NCBI GenBank assembly: GCA_947650285.1
Contig: CANTFL010000068.1
Location: 124,001 to 188,000 of the forward strand
Length of the DNA: 64,000 nt
Reading direction: 5' to 3'
Origin: Hyaloperonospora brassicae
Taxonomy: Eukaryota > Oomycota > Peronosporomycetes > Peronosporales > Peronosporaceae
The notes under the pieces were generated by a model. The model was not told where the DNA came from and searched no databases. It saw nothing but the letters and a program-made list of their open reading frames with translations. Numbering within the stretch: the stretch's first letter is position 1; every line of letters starts with the position of its first letter. Below, piece by piece: positions 37,501 through 50,079 of the stretch. A program made the translations under genes and the position numbers.

Positions 37501-39599
37501 CTATATATATTTGTGACATGTGACATATATGCATATACGGATATTTGGACGTGTATGCGCTTGATGATGCCGTATCATTTGGCTGTCACGTTTCATGAAG
37601 TAACAATCTTCAGACGGAACAAAACATTTTCTGCTTTCGCTAAGAGATCGGCTGATGCATGTTTTGTACCGAAGCCAATTCCCTCATGTTGAATAACTGG
37701 TATATTGCTTTTATTGTGCTATTATCTCCTTTGTCTTTGAAACAACGTGACAATTATATAACAATTTTCTGCAATTTGCAACTCATGCCTAGCGATTTCT
37801 CCTTTGTTCTTCACAAGATAATATAGGTAATTTTGTTCGTGTCATTTTACGCGCCATATGAGCCTTCGTAAAGAAGTGAATAGTTTAAGTTTTCGAAGTA
37901 TAAATATAAAAGAAAGGTATCGATTGTGCTGCCAAGCACATTTCCGTCGCCAACTTTGACGGGAGACTGAACTTCTATCAGATTATTCAGATGCCCGTCC
38001 TAAACGAATGTGTTAACGATCTAGACTAATTATGTACTTAATCTATTTGTCCGTTTGATCATACATGTCGCTTCTTGTAGTCAGACACACGCAATATATC
38101 AATTTTCTAGCGTACGAAATAGGTTAAACTACAGCATGTTCAAGACAATTCCGTTCACGATTCTTCGGATAAATGTGCTGTTAATGCGGCGGGAAGTTGC
38201 ACAAGAACGACCATAGTTTCGTGATGTGTTGACTAACAAACAAAGCCAATATTGAGGTCGGCATTATTTATGTATAAGTTCGTCTTATCTGGTTAGAAGG
38301 CGACAAATCAAAGTTTAAACAAAGCGACACCAATTATTCATACGACGAATCTAATCGCTAAGGTGTAAGTTTCGTTAGCGACGGTTAATAATATCTCGCG
38401 GTACGATTTTCAAAATTATTAAAAGTACAATTTGACGCTAACGGAATGCTCAACTTTGTACATACTGACGGCAAAATTGGCTGTAGGAGGTAGCAAATTG
38501 ATCCCAAAGACTCACATTATGGCCAGCAATGCATGGAAGAGTGCAACACCTTGTCTGACGACTGACAAGAAAGCGACCACGCCACCAGCCGCATTTACCG
38601 ACTGCCAAAGTATATTTACTTGCATAATCTTGTATCTAGACATTACGAACAAGATGAATTGTCTTTTAAAGGCATGCCCTGGTTTAGTTACTACGTGTCA
38701 TTCATCACTATTAATAGTCACCTCCACTGAATCTACAGAAATTGAACGATATTTTATCAAGCTCTGCTACTAATTACAACATTGATGATCCACCAACATC
38801 ACTATTTAAAAATACTGTCACTGAAAACGCCGTTGCGGCAAAAAGATTGTATTTGGTGCTTTTGACATCAAAGATGAATTACCCCTTCGTCACGACCGGC
38901 TTTCTATCACTACAACTATCAAGATGACAAACAACGCGTTGTATCACGAATTTGAATGAATATTTGACAATCAGCTTTTAATAATATCAATTACCGAATC
39001 TAAACAGCGTAACCATTGTTTGATCTATAAAGATATTAATTGCACGTTGCTAAGTAAAGTGTCTCGATATACTGTGCCTAATCACGATGATGAACTCAAA
39101 TCTAATTTTGGCTAGAACGGTTCGACTATACCTGAAAGAAGTTATTACGTCAATCATGTCAATTGCACTAAGGGCCGTTCACTTCGTTAATTTATCTATG
39201 CTTTCAACACGTTTGGACCTTTGATAAACGCATAATAGTTTTGCATGCAAATTATAATATAAACTACTACACCGATGACCGTCGTTAGTATGGAGCAAGA
39301 ATAAGCGTAGATTCAGATTTGTGAGGTCCAAATTGATATATGTACTGAGAGAGTGGCGAAGTGGGAGGCTGAGATATGGTGCGGACTTCGTACAAACTTA
39401 CAAAATTCGTAATTAATATACTGTACAGTAAAATGACGTCATTCTCATTCTAATTTTGACCATGTAAGTGCTTTGATGGTGTATTTCAGCAGTGTGGAGG
39501 CGTGAAGCTCTCCATGATCGATTATCGCTGCAATTTCACGTACTGCCGGTGCAAATGCCCCAACAGGAGATGTTGAATAAGGGGAACCCGATAGCAACG
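34588..39599. other. AT-rich desert, nothing recognised
   Basis: Only short, motif-free frames, for example 34860-35087 (-), 36370-36633 (+) and 38432-38773 (+). A near-perfect palindrome sits at 35971-36000. Confidence 0.55.
35971..36000. other. 30-bp palindrome
   Basis: ATGGTCGTAT and its exact inverted copy ATACGACCAT are separated by 10 bases that are themselves largely self-complementary (TAAAGCTTTA). Confidence 0.6.
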
Positions 39600-41285
39600 A
39601 AGATGTAGGAGAGGGAGAAGAGCAGATTGAAGATGAGAATCACGATCATGATGATTAACCCGTCAACAAACGCAAGCGAAAGTTTTTACAGAATGTATTG
39701 ATAGCGTCGCGGCTCACTGTGATTATTTGGACGATAACTGATGCAGAACAGAATTATGAGCAAGGCTTAATACTTATAGCGATAGCCAACTTTCTCTCAC
39801 AGGTCCGCGAAAACTAAAAGGTATGTTGAAATTACCTTCTTAAACAATTTTGTTGACATTAAATCTATGCAGGCCAATCACATTATAGCCACAAAGTAGT
39901 AGAAGATGCGCGATAAATTTGGTGAATACGGCGGTACAAATCCAACGTCGAAATGAACAGTTATGCCATTAGTGCGAAGAGGGTCAACCCTAAGGCTGTT
40001 GTTGGCAGAGGACGGCGCCGATCTGAATGGGTATCCTACCTGTTCGTCGAGTTGCTGTCCGAATTCATGCGGCTTAAGGCCGATGGAGTCAAGTTTTCTT
40101 CTTCCTAATCGGCCAACTTGCTTTCACTGTCATGAACAATGCGCCATTCTACAATTTCGACGTCATTGATCCATTCGATGATAAACCTACCGAAGACAAA
40201 ATTAAGACACGATGGGTTTAGCAGCTCATAGTATATAGTTTATCTAAACTTGTACATAGAATACTTTACTGATTGAATATCTTTGCTACAATAGGAGGCG
40301 CATGGCATAGTGAATTTAGCACAGACCGGGAAGCTTATGTTTAGCGCCGCGAATCAGTGCCATATCGAGAATCCGGTTGCGTACCATATGGGCGAGTTAC
40401 GCCGTGGTTTTGAGTCAGGAGACCTGAACGAGGACCTGCTTTGTAATATTAACGAAACTCGTTTTGTTGTTAATTGCGGAAACGGTCGTGCAATTTGTTT
40501 TTGTGGTGATACAGAGGATATATACGACGATGTTGTGTCGAATGGTATCCGAATGACCATGATGGTCTCCATCACGGGCGGTTCGCGTGCACGAATTAGT
40601 GCACCCATGATGATCTTCCAGATTTTAAGCCGATCATACCCAATAAACGGTCTTCCAGACGATGTACCTGGTGCTTCATATCGATCTGGGCCTAATGGCT
40701 GAAATAATATAAGGTTAATGTCTCATGTATCATGAAGAATCTATAGTACTCCAGATTAATTACATTTTTTACACTATTACATATATTTCCTCAATGATTT
40801 GGCGAGACACGCGCATTCAAGGGAGGTAGTGCTGGATGAAGGGCTGTCATATCTGTGGACAACTTTGCCGGCCACAACGACCGTCCAGATTTACGTGATG
40901 TTCTCCTAAAGACCAACACTGTATTCGCTTTTTTCCATACTGCGCAACCGATCTAGTTCAGCCTGCCAACGCTTTCTTCATCTCAAAAAAAGGACGAATG
41001 AACTCGATTGTGGGAGAACGAGAAGATGCGCTTAATAAAAAAGACGACTGGTCAGACACCGTGCGTGATGACGCCTCTTGGTCGGGAAAGCTGAAGAACC
41101 TGGGCAAATGCTTCTTCTTGAAACTCTCCGCCACAGCCGTAAGCGCGCTGAACGGAATGCGCTACAGTTGCTGCTCGACATACGTTCGTAAGTCTATGAT
41201 TTGTAGTGGAAAGGCACTTGATGTCAGTGGTCGATGGCACGAATATCAATTGACGCCGGAACTGCGTTAAATTATTGACAAATAT
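39600..41285 (+). pseudogene. Tigger/pogo-like DDE transposase, broken
   Basis: Remains of a DDE-1 type transposase in several frames. An acidic stretch followed by KRKRKFLQNVLIASRLTVII (about 39605-39720) matches the start of the family. The best block is the open frame 40310-40702, with ENPVAYHMGELRRGF, NINETRFVVN (family form N-x-D-E-T, so the first catalytic Asp is changed to Asn), then VVSNGIRMTMM and SYPINGLPDDVPGASYR. The second catalytic region VDNFAGHN lies at 40855-40878. The third, ATDLVQPANAFF, begins at about 40944 in another frame. The C-terminal frame runs 40998-41270. Multiple frameshifts and the D-to-N change make it inactive. Precise element ends were not found. Confidence 0.75.
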
Positions 41286-44200
41286 CGCATCCACTACGAT
41301 GGCACCCCCGTTCCATATTTTTGGTAATGTCGTTGTATGTAGTACTAATGACCACATGGCAAGGACGACACTGCATTATCGTGTGCAACAATGAAATTGA
41401 CTCATCGTTCTGTTACTGACATCGTACAGTCGATATTGATGGGCTTAGAGTAGTACAACGAGAAGAACTAAGGACTTTCATATATATTATATTTACTTTC
41501 CATTCTACCTTCTTCTAAGCGTTTCAACTTTATATCGCCCTTGGCTGTTGCCAAAAGTCATAACAAATATGCTTTAAAATCATGTAACCAGATACAATAT
41601 TACATACTTCAATCTTTCGGTTATTATAAATCTGAACTAATTCTTCGCATTCAAAATTAGTGCGGTCCATACTAAATCCACAAGTCCATAATCAGTGCAA
41701 ATTCATGAATAGTGTGGTCCGCACTGGAACCTGTGAGCGACATAAACATAGCTGATTGATAAATAGTATGATCCACACTTATTAGGGTCATCGGTGTAGA
41801 TCTTTATTATCGTAATTATACTGCGCAATATTTATTGCACCATTAGTTTGGTATTGATCTGCTATTTTAATTTATGTCAATGCACTTTCCATTAATATTC
41901 GATCAGTACTGTGCTGCAAGTATAACCCGTAATTTTTACTTGTATGATTGACCAGCGATTGACAGGATAATTTATTTACATCTAGTAATATGTATGATCT
42001 GTCCAATATAATATAGTTTATACGCGCTTTCCTTTCGAATCGTGTCATTTTTTCGTTCACGGTATCCTTGATAACTTGCTTACTTACGACATTAGCAGAA
42101 AATTGCACCGGAACTATGAAAGGCTTTGATCATGCTGATGAAACGTCTGAGTTGGTTCAAGAAAAAGCTTATGCAAATCGACCTTGATAGCATAGTGTTT
42201 ATTATATCAACTTTTAATTTATATCTTTCATCTACAATGGCTATTATTGAGGTACATGGCCATCCAAATATCTTGGAGTGACAACGCGATAGAAATATTG
42301 GTATGGTTGTTACACTGCGTTTCAATAAGTGCTAATTAGCGACGGAGATCATCTTATCACTTCTCCAAGAGGGATGTGCTGTATGATATCACAGGAAACA
42401 TTCATGGCGTGGATTAATAGTGCTTTGTTCTAGTTTATTGTCACATTACATCTATATATACAACTAAATTTACTCATTTCACTACTTTGCTTGAAGACAA
42501 ATGCAACGCTATTTTAAATGGGTCGTGCTAATGATCTCAAAAGTGGTCGGTCACAAAAACACGGATAGTGAACCTATTGTTCTGGAAAAATTGGTAAACA
42601 TAATTTTGGACAAGTGTTCGTCGTTTGATGTTGGACTTCCGGCTCGTAGAAAATGTGTCCGAGATTTGAATACGAGGCCTTCCATTTTAATCGAACATGC
42701 CATGATGCACAAATGGACACAGTCATATTGCCAGCATCAATTACATAAATGTAGTTGTAAAGAGATGTAACTGATACAAGCTGTACAACTTTGCCATATT
42801 TTCTGCTTTGCTGCTACGGACGAGTGTATCACTGGCTGACCATGACATGATACGGAGTGGTACGCCGGTCATAATGTAAAGTACAACGTGATGTGATCTT
42901 GTCCTTCATTCAAAAATTGATGGTTTGTATACAAACCGTCTATTTCTTTTGATGAGTCAGCTCCCCATTCATATGCCAATAAATCATGATAAACATTCAT
43001 TATATTCTTCGTCTTTTACTAATTTATAACCGTGTGAAATCCGTCACGACTCCAATATACCGCAATTTTGACATCGTCAACACTGTAATGTCGCTGAACA
43101 AGACGTCGGCAATGTGTTCATTACAAGTTTCTGCAAGGTGATAGACCTATGTAAGGATGCAGACTATCTACTCATTTAAATATAAGTCATAGATTTCTAC
43201 TATTGAGAAAGCAGAAATCCATCTTACACATTCCAATTCACCAAGGTGGGTGACTCTCAGATTGCTTTTTTTCTTGTTGGCACTTGGCTCTTGTATAAAT
43301 GATATCGGTATCCTGTACGTAGTTGGCAAAGAACATTGATCTTTCTACCTAATGTTTGATTTTAATCCCGTCTTCGAAACCGAACTTCACCTGGCCCGTA
43401 ACAATGGGTTTGGTACGATTTTCCATATAAATGGATTTGTAACGTTTGTCTAATAAATAGGTTTGTTTAGGAACAACTTTCAACATGTGTTCGGTAGAAA
43501 TCAACGCCACAACGGCCAAGCTTCTAAGAGTAATTCCTACGGCAAGTCCATAATGTTTGTAGGAGACAATACTTTGCAAACAATTCCACGTCTTACGCTT
43601 TCCCCGGATTTTTGGATACGACTTTTAGTCTTTACACGGCCGGAGTGCATAGCACTCTTTACAAAAGCTTAAAATAGATGCACAAGTTTATCTCGAAGTA
43701 AATGTCGCATCACAAGTGTATAATATAAATGCACAAACATAAAACAGCCCCCGAACATGAGAGACTAAATTTTACCTCAAGATGGATAAAAAATATGGAA
43801 CTGCAACAATGGTTTATACGCTGCAAACGAATCTTAATGATTAGGATGATCCATTTGCACCTATCTATATATGTTTACTTGCACTTCTCGCATACCTTTA
43901 GCGCAATTTGATTCATCTTTATTGTCAGCAATCGTATCGTACGGAGTGAAACATGTGTTGACGCTTTAAGTTTAACCCATCAGATCTGTTTGTCAATCGC
44001 AGGTCGAGTGGCCTTTCTTCAAGCTCTTTCATCTAGTTTTTGTGTTTTGACGTTTATCATGTGTGTAGCTTCCATATTTCTGGTATCCTTACAGCAAATG
44101 AGATGAGACAATGCGGTGTCAAAATGGGCAGGTACACAATGCTGTGAATAATATGTATGAGGTGCTGCTCGAGGCAGATTGATACGGCCAATAGACTTAA

Positions 44201-44750
44201 CAAGCAAGAGAGGCAAGATCATGAAGATCGATAGAAATTCACTGCTCTTACAAATGACCACACGGATGCTTGCGTACAAGAGGTAATTTGCACGCTAACA
44301 ACACACGCAATGCTGACGGAATATCGTAATCGTCACAAATGAGAAGCTGCCCATGTTGTAGTGATTTCGTAGTTGAAATGGATGTTGCGGCATGAATGCT
44401 GCATAGATTAGGTGCAAAATCGTTACCTGCAGGAAGGACACGTTGTAAGTAAGCGTAACATTCTAGAATATTCACATAAATCGAACATGAGCTACAGTAA
44501 CCTATACTTTTTCATGATCAAATCCTTTTCAACAAATTCGCTCTACCTACAATATATTGATTTATGATGCTCGCATAGTAGAGTTCTTGTACCGTGTATA
44601 AAATACCGGCGTGTGCATAACTTTCTTGTTGTATACCACCCATGTGGTCAGTGGAGACAAAGTCTGTTATAGTATCTGCAAATCGCCGGAAATACCCTTT
44701 GTTAATTACTACAATATTTCCACGAACCGTATTAGGCGTAGTATAATAAA
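41286..44750. other. AT-rich interval, mostly unassigned
   Basis: No gene supported. It contains three copies of a palindromic 16-mer (41658-41779) and motif-free frames such as 42501-42770 (+), 43349-43579 (-) and 44248-44475 (-). GC content rises towards the Copia element, and the part from 44000 to 44750 may be a further decayed element. Confidence 0.45.
41658..41779. repeat. Three spaced copies of a palindromic 16-mer
   Basis: TAGTGCGGTCCATACT (41658), AGTGTGGTCCGCACTG (41711) and TAGTATGATCCACACT (41764) are variants of AGTGYGGTCCRCACT, itself an imperfect palindrome, spaced 53 bp apart. They lie about 370 bp downstream of the Tigger-like transposase remnant and could be its subterminal binding sites or an unrelated short tandem with a 53-bp period. 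Confidence 0.5.
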
Positions 44751-44927
44751 CAACCAACAACCAATGCGTCCCACGCACATTTCCAACTTGTTGTTGACAG
44801 GAGAAATCTTCGGCTGAGCGTGACCGTTTAAAGCGTCTTCAGTACGCGCGCAAATTCCACTCGAGCGTACTGAGTTCTACCTATAGTATATACACGTATG
44901 ATGATCGAGCTGGAACCGACTTGAACA
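44751..44927 (-). repeat. Copia 3' LTR
   Basis: About 177 bp. It aligns with 49897-50079, sharing CAATGCGTCCCACGCACATT, the CAGTACGC(A/G)CGC block and the CGAAGCCGACC/TGGAACCGACT block. On the minus strand it starts TGTTCAAG directly after the polypurine tract. Confidence 0.65.
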
Positions 44928-44941
44928 CGCCCTCCTCCAAA
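44928..44941 (-). promoter_or_regulatory. Polypurine tract of the Copia element
   Basis: TTTGGAGGAGGGCG immediately upstream (minus strand) of the LTR start TGTTC. This is where plus-strand DNA synthesis would be primed, and it fixes both the element's orientation and its LTR boundary. Confidence 0.6.
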
Positions 44942-45099
44942 GATAGTCACTTCGGAACATGGTATCTGGTCTTGCCAATCTGCCACTTGGGTTCTTAGGT
45001 CAAACACTGGCAAGGGAGTTGTTCACCAATTCTGACAGATTAATGTCGGCCTTCATTTTCTATACTCTCTCTGTCCCTTTTTGACTGCTCATAAATATA

Positions 45100-48000
45100 A
45101 TGACAACGCAGTTAAATGTGCCGAGCACGGCGACGGTATGCTGTATTAGTCGCCATCACGCTGCTCGATTATCATCGCCGTCGACAATATCTGACTACGA
45201 ATATTATCATTCAATCGGCAAGTTTCTTGTCTCTCCATGCATGCTCACATGCTACAATAAACTCTTCCGCAGCAGTTGGCTACGCCATGATAAATTTTAG
45301 GCCGTGGTGACCACAATCGTGCACCACTTGCGATGTGATGCACAAATCTAGTGACATTCTTTTTGATTTTGGTATTCCTGATATTACACCAGACTGGATC
45401 GCACATTCCATTAACGGTCGGTGTACCATTATTTTGGACTCCTGAAGTATTATTTAACTGCACCCATGTGCCGTCGTGTTAGTTCCTATCTTCTTTGGTA
45501 AGTTAGTCGACCACATACGCAAATCAAGTCTAAAGCATGTGGCACGACACGCCCAAGATCCATATTTCAACTCACAGTATGGAAAAAATCATGTGTCGGT
45601 ACTTGCTTGCGTCACTATGCGTTTGGTCGCTAATAGTCAATCGTATGGCGTTTGTATCGAAATTGTGATAGTGTGCGTTGCCAAAACAAAGTCGCTGGAT
45701 AAAGTCGCCACCTTATTTGGTCTAGTGATAATGTATCGAACTGCCATTCTGCTCCACTTTCATGTCAAAAAAATAGATACGAAAATTCCGATCCTTAACT
45801 TCGTAGTCTACATCCAGTTGATTCAAACATTCATTTTAGAACTCATTACTCGCCGTAGCAAAGACAGTGTTTTTGCATAGGTAAGACTATACCATATGAA
45901 CAATCGCGCATATAGTAATACTAGCCATGGTTCGATGCAACGCAGCTCAAAACCAGGTTTAACAAATCATCTATTTACTTCCGAATGACATTCACTGCCG
46001 GATAATAATCAGCCATAAGGACCTTGATGATAATGCAGGTTTTTTCATGCGGTTTGCACGGTGGCTTTCCAGCGACTTCAAGCAATGTTTACTACTTAAT
46101 GCCGCATTTAGATACAAGGTGTTGACGGCACCTTGGTATATTGGAAGCTCCAAGTGTACAACATACATCAACATTTAATTGAAATGGGAGCCATATGTGC
46201 CACAGGACTAAATATCTCCATGTCATTAAGTCCAGGACTCTGTTTGTCGCCCCGCATCAAAATGCGCGCTCAAAATCTGTCGATATCTTCTAAACGGTCC
46301 GTTTAAGGTTGACGGTCCACATAGCACTGATTGCTTTACTTCAGTTTGTCATTCCACGTATGGTGAAAATGCCTACCACCTTTGTCTTTCAGCGCTACCA
46401 ATTTTGCATCTATTGCCTTTTTCCACTGTATTGAATAGTCCGACACCATTGCTGCACGGTATGTTCTTGATGTGTTATGACTTCTTGCGTTAATGCCGCC
46501 ATCACTTCGTACGTCGATATGCATTGCTCAAGAAGACGAGTCAAGCACATAATCAAAGTATGTTAAATCATGAAGTCCCGAGATTGCTTGCGCTCTTTTT
46601 GTGTAACCTTGATGCGTTTCTTATCATGAAACCTACTCATCGCGATGTCGCGTGGATGATTGTTACTAGTTATGTGTTCCGCAAAAGCTGTCAAGGCATT
46701 TTGCGCCGCAAATATAAAATCAACAACGTCTTTGTCATTCTTGATATTAAGCTGTTCAATTGGATATAATAAATGATGTAATTTGCCATCTTATTAGAGA
46801 GCTATCAGTACACATGACTGCGGACATGTCCGTAAGATGTCTCACGTATTCAGAAAAAGTCATATCTACTAGCGATACCATTGTCAGAAGATTATTTATC
46901 TGAAGGTTCACGAAGTAAATCTCCTTTATACTATCGCCACAGGAATTATTAAAATCGGAAATGCTTCCTAAGTATCTATGATAACGCAAATGATGTACAC
47001 CCGGTAATGTACCCTTGCTGCAGTCACAGTCCTTTTCGGTAAAATTGGATATTCCATTAATGTTGGAAGTACTCGCTGCACAATCTCCCTCCTGCGTTTC
47101 CACAATCGCATCATTCAAATTTAGGCAGGCAGCTGTTTCCGAAGAATACCATCCCATAACAGCCCACTTTCTCACTTACCACACTGAACGTATCTCATTT
47201 CTGCACAGTGTCCCACAGGAGCTGCCGCCGACAGCCGACTACGTAGTCGTCTACGCGGTGTACTCGATGAGCCCACAAGGTCCGACTGCCCCTATTTATG
47301 TCATGATTGCTACTTCATTTGTGCGACCCATATCAGATTCGTGGAAATATCGAGTCCGTAATCATCGTCATCATTGTCAGAATCGCGCATAGCGCCTTCT
47401 TAGAAACATTCGTGAGAGTTTTGTAGCCATGTGAAAACCTTTCGTTTCTACCCACTGGTGTTGCGCTGACGGGTATACTTGATGAATTCATTGATATTAG
47501 CGTCGGACATGAGCCGTCGAGAAATCGATGTGACAGCCAACAACGTCTACACAATAACGAATCATAAATTTCATGCTGCAGCTTATCATAAGTTTTTTTT
47601 ATTTGGACTAAGCACATGATGGAATGACAGGGGTTTAGATGCTCGAATTTGGTGAATTCTGTCTGGCTTGGTTCGAAACACCAATTTGTACGGGATACGG
47701 CCTGCACCCTTGCAACATTCGCGATTCTTCGCGGAAACGGCAGTCTTGCAGGCATTCGTTCAGAATGAATTTGGAAAGCACGAACAATGCATCATTGTCT
47801 TCACTATTCCACTTATTTTCTGATGTGGCCGCTATACATGGTTCAAATGGAATGGGATAGGTCCGACTTTCGTGTGCACAACCCCTTTCGCATGTGCCGA
47901 GTTGCCATTTTACTATCAGACAAGCTTTTGGCCCTTGTTGTAAGCACTTGCTTTACTGTTCCGGCATATTTGTGCTAGTCCGCTCTATCGTAGTCGCGAG

Positions 48001-48950
48001 AAGTAAATACATTTGCTCGACTTTATCGATGGCGCTCGGCGCATGCGAAATTTTCTTCTTGTGTACTTTTATCTAGCCTTCCGTCTTCGAATCAACTCGA
48101 TAAACCCCACGTAACGAGAAAGCTTGTCCATGACAACGACAACCGCAGAAACTGTCGAGTATTTGTTAATCTTTAGTATAAAATACAGGTCTGCAAAAGC
48201 CATTATGTAACCCAATCAATGCGCCAGCCGAAAAACCTTTTTGCTTTCTTACACCGTTATTTGCCAAAGTGACAGTCCGCATATTCCACCTTTCCTCGAC
48301 GCTTAGGCATAATCTCCTTTGCGATACCTCGACCGACCATTGACCAAATGCATTCTGGGCAGGTATGCTTAAGTCGCTTCTACCACGCTTCTTAAGTTCT
48401 CGACACCGTCAGCAACAGCAAATTTTGTAAAATTCTTGCTGTTTGGCCATTACTTTGGTCTGCTGTGGAATAGCACCTCCCACATTGTGAGTGTTTAATG
48501 TCCTATGTCGCGTTTATACTTTGTGCGTACAACCTCCACCTTATCCTTTGATATTCCAAGCATTCCCGCGTTCGGCTCCTAGGTCACTCATATTCCTTGA
48601 TCTAGAGTCAGTCCTGGCGAAAATGAATTGCTCCTCCCACTTGGCACGTACAAAACGTCCCCCACAAGCACAAAAGTCGTATGTTTGTCAATCATTACTT
48701 CTAGCACATAATCGCTCCGAAACATTTGGCCTTGGCTCCAATTGCACTAGCAAAATCGAAATAGGGGGCTTTCAATCACATTGGTTCATGCTCTGCAACG
48801 TAGTGAAATATGGTTTGCGGGTCGTGATGTTTGCACTAGTTTTAGCACTGAAATACCGACGCGATGAGTCAAACTTCTTGTCGGTCCTTACACATTTCAC
48901 CAATTTACACATAATGTATATACACAACATCACTCGTCGAGAAACTTGAC
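45100..48950 (-). pseudogene. Copia pol (integrase, reverse transcriptase, RNase H), broken
   Basis: Family pieces in order on the minus strand. At 48690-48600, LEVMIDKHTTFVLVGDVLYV is followed by PSGRSNSFS, the VLYVP block preceding the Copia integrase. Around 47755-47690, RFREESRMLQGCRPY is a remnant of the integrase region. At 46460-46375, TYRAAMVSDYSIQWKKAIDA followed by KLVALKDKG is the start of the Copia reverse transcriptase. At 45285-45215, PTAAEEFIVACEHAWRDKKL matches the RNase H motif, usually STAEAEYxA. The catalytic Y-x-D-D region could not be read. Many stops and frameshifts mean no functional enzyme remains. Confidence 0.65.
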
Positions 48951-49235
48951 ACGCTCGCGGATGCTTTGTAAGACTGTCTTTTGTTTGCTCGTACCTGGTA
49001 TTTGGTCTTTTTCCTGGAGGTTTCTATCCTTTAGGTACGAGACATCCGCGCTTGCAGCGGCCGGTTTCTATCATGAAGAAAACACCATCCACGAAAAGCC
49101 TTCTCAGATCTATTTTTTTGACCAGCAATCAAGTATTGTTTCTTGCTGTGACCTCGTGGAGTACGAATCGATCTTAATTAGCTCCAAAATCTTGCCTGTG
49201 CCCGAATGCATTGTTGCCTGAAGTTTTACTGCGTG

Positions 49236-49720
49236 TCATTGAAGTATAGAATATTCACGAGCTAATTTCGGTGTGTACTTGCTCATATTGGGGCCAAATG
49301 ACACTTCGCATCGGAGTTCGTTATAACTCGGGATCGTCGGCAAGATTTGCAGCATCTTGTTTACCATTCGCACTTCGTTCACCGGTGAACCCAATTCCTC
49401 CGGTCTATTTTTGATGTCAAATATCGTGTAGAGATGACTTCGCACATCATCTCTCTCTCTCGAAATGTTATCTTGTGTCGCTTGCACCTTCTGTGCCACC
49501 ATTGCGGCGGGTTATTCTTCTCTTCGTACATCAATACATGTTCATTCCACATTTCCGTGCCCGTCGACCTGGACACTACTTGCTTTGCATGCCTTGTAGA
49601 CAGTGAATCCTGGATCAAAATCTGGTGCGTGGCTTGTTTCCCTCTCATCCCACTCTTTGCCTTTAATCATATCGCCGCTGGCGATGTTGCTCAGCAAGCT
49701 CTCTTCAAACGTGTTTAGCA
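49236..49720 (-). pseudogene. Copia gag, broken
   Basis: Two overlapping minus-strand frames carry Copia gag. The upstream frame has TGTEMWNEHVLMYEEKNNP. The downstream frame has MVAQKVQATQDNISRERDD, then HLYTIFDIKNRPEELGSPVN and NKMLQILPTIPSYNELR, the expected helical capsid pattern with its LP..Y motif. A frameshift near 49500 separates them. Gag packages the element RNA into virus-like particles in intact relatives. Confidence 0.7.
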
Positions 49721-49896
49721 TCTCATACTATTAAATGTCCCAGTCCTCGCCGTCTCGCTGGACAGGCGTTCTCCACAAAAATAATCTTGAAGCCCTTGGT
49801 TTATTCATCGGAGTTAGACGATGGGTACGTGCTGGTGTTTGGCTGTTTTCCTTCCCTAGTCGACGTGGCTGTGCCTCGTCCCACAATAAGACTCAA

Positions 49897-50079
49897 TGTT
49901 AACAAGCAATGCGTCCCACGCACATTACCGACTGTTGTTAAGGAGAGATATCGTTGACTGAGTAGACGTTACAGATCGTTCGCAGTACGCACGCATGTCC
50001 CACTCTAGCGTATACTGATTTCTACGTAAATGTATACCCTTTTGTGATTTAGTCGAAGCCGACCTCAGAAATAGCAACA
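49897..50079 (-). repeat. Copia 5' LTR
   Basis: 183 bp, TGTTAACAAGC...AGCAACA on the plus strand, with TGTT/AACA inverted tips. It is homologous to 44751-44927 but much diverged, so the insertion is old. Confidence 0.65.

Larger units (their letters stand above)
44751..50079 (-). mobile_element. Full-length Copia LTR retrotransposon, decayed
   Basis: A 5.33-kb element on the minus strand. LTRs lie at 49897-50079 (5') and 44751-44927 (3'). Gag, pre-integrase region, integrase, reverse transcriptase and RNase H pieces follow in the Copia order (RNase H last, integrase before RT). A purine-rich tract, TTTGGAGGAGGGCG, directly abuts the 3' LTR at 44941-44928. All coding parts are broken by stops and shifts. 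No target-site duplication could be confirmed. Confidence 0.78.

Noticed and set aside
41658..41779. CRISPR-like spaced repeats
   Set aside because: Only three diverged copies in a eukaryotic context, without cas genes; better explained as transposon sites or a minisatellite.
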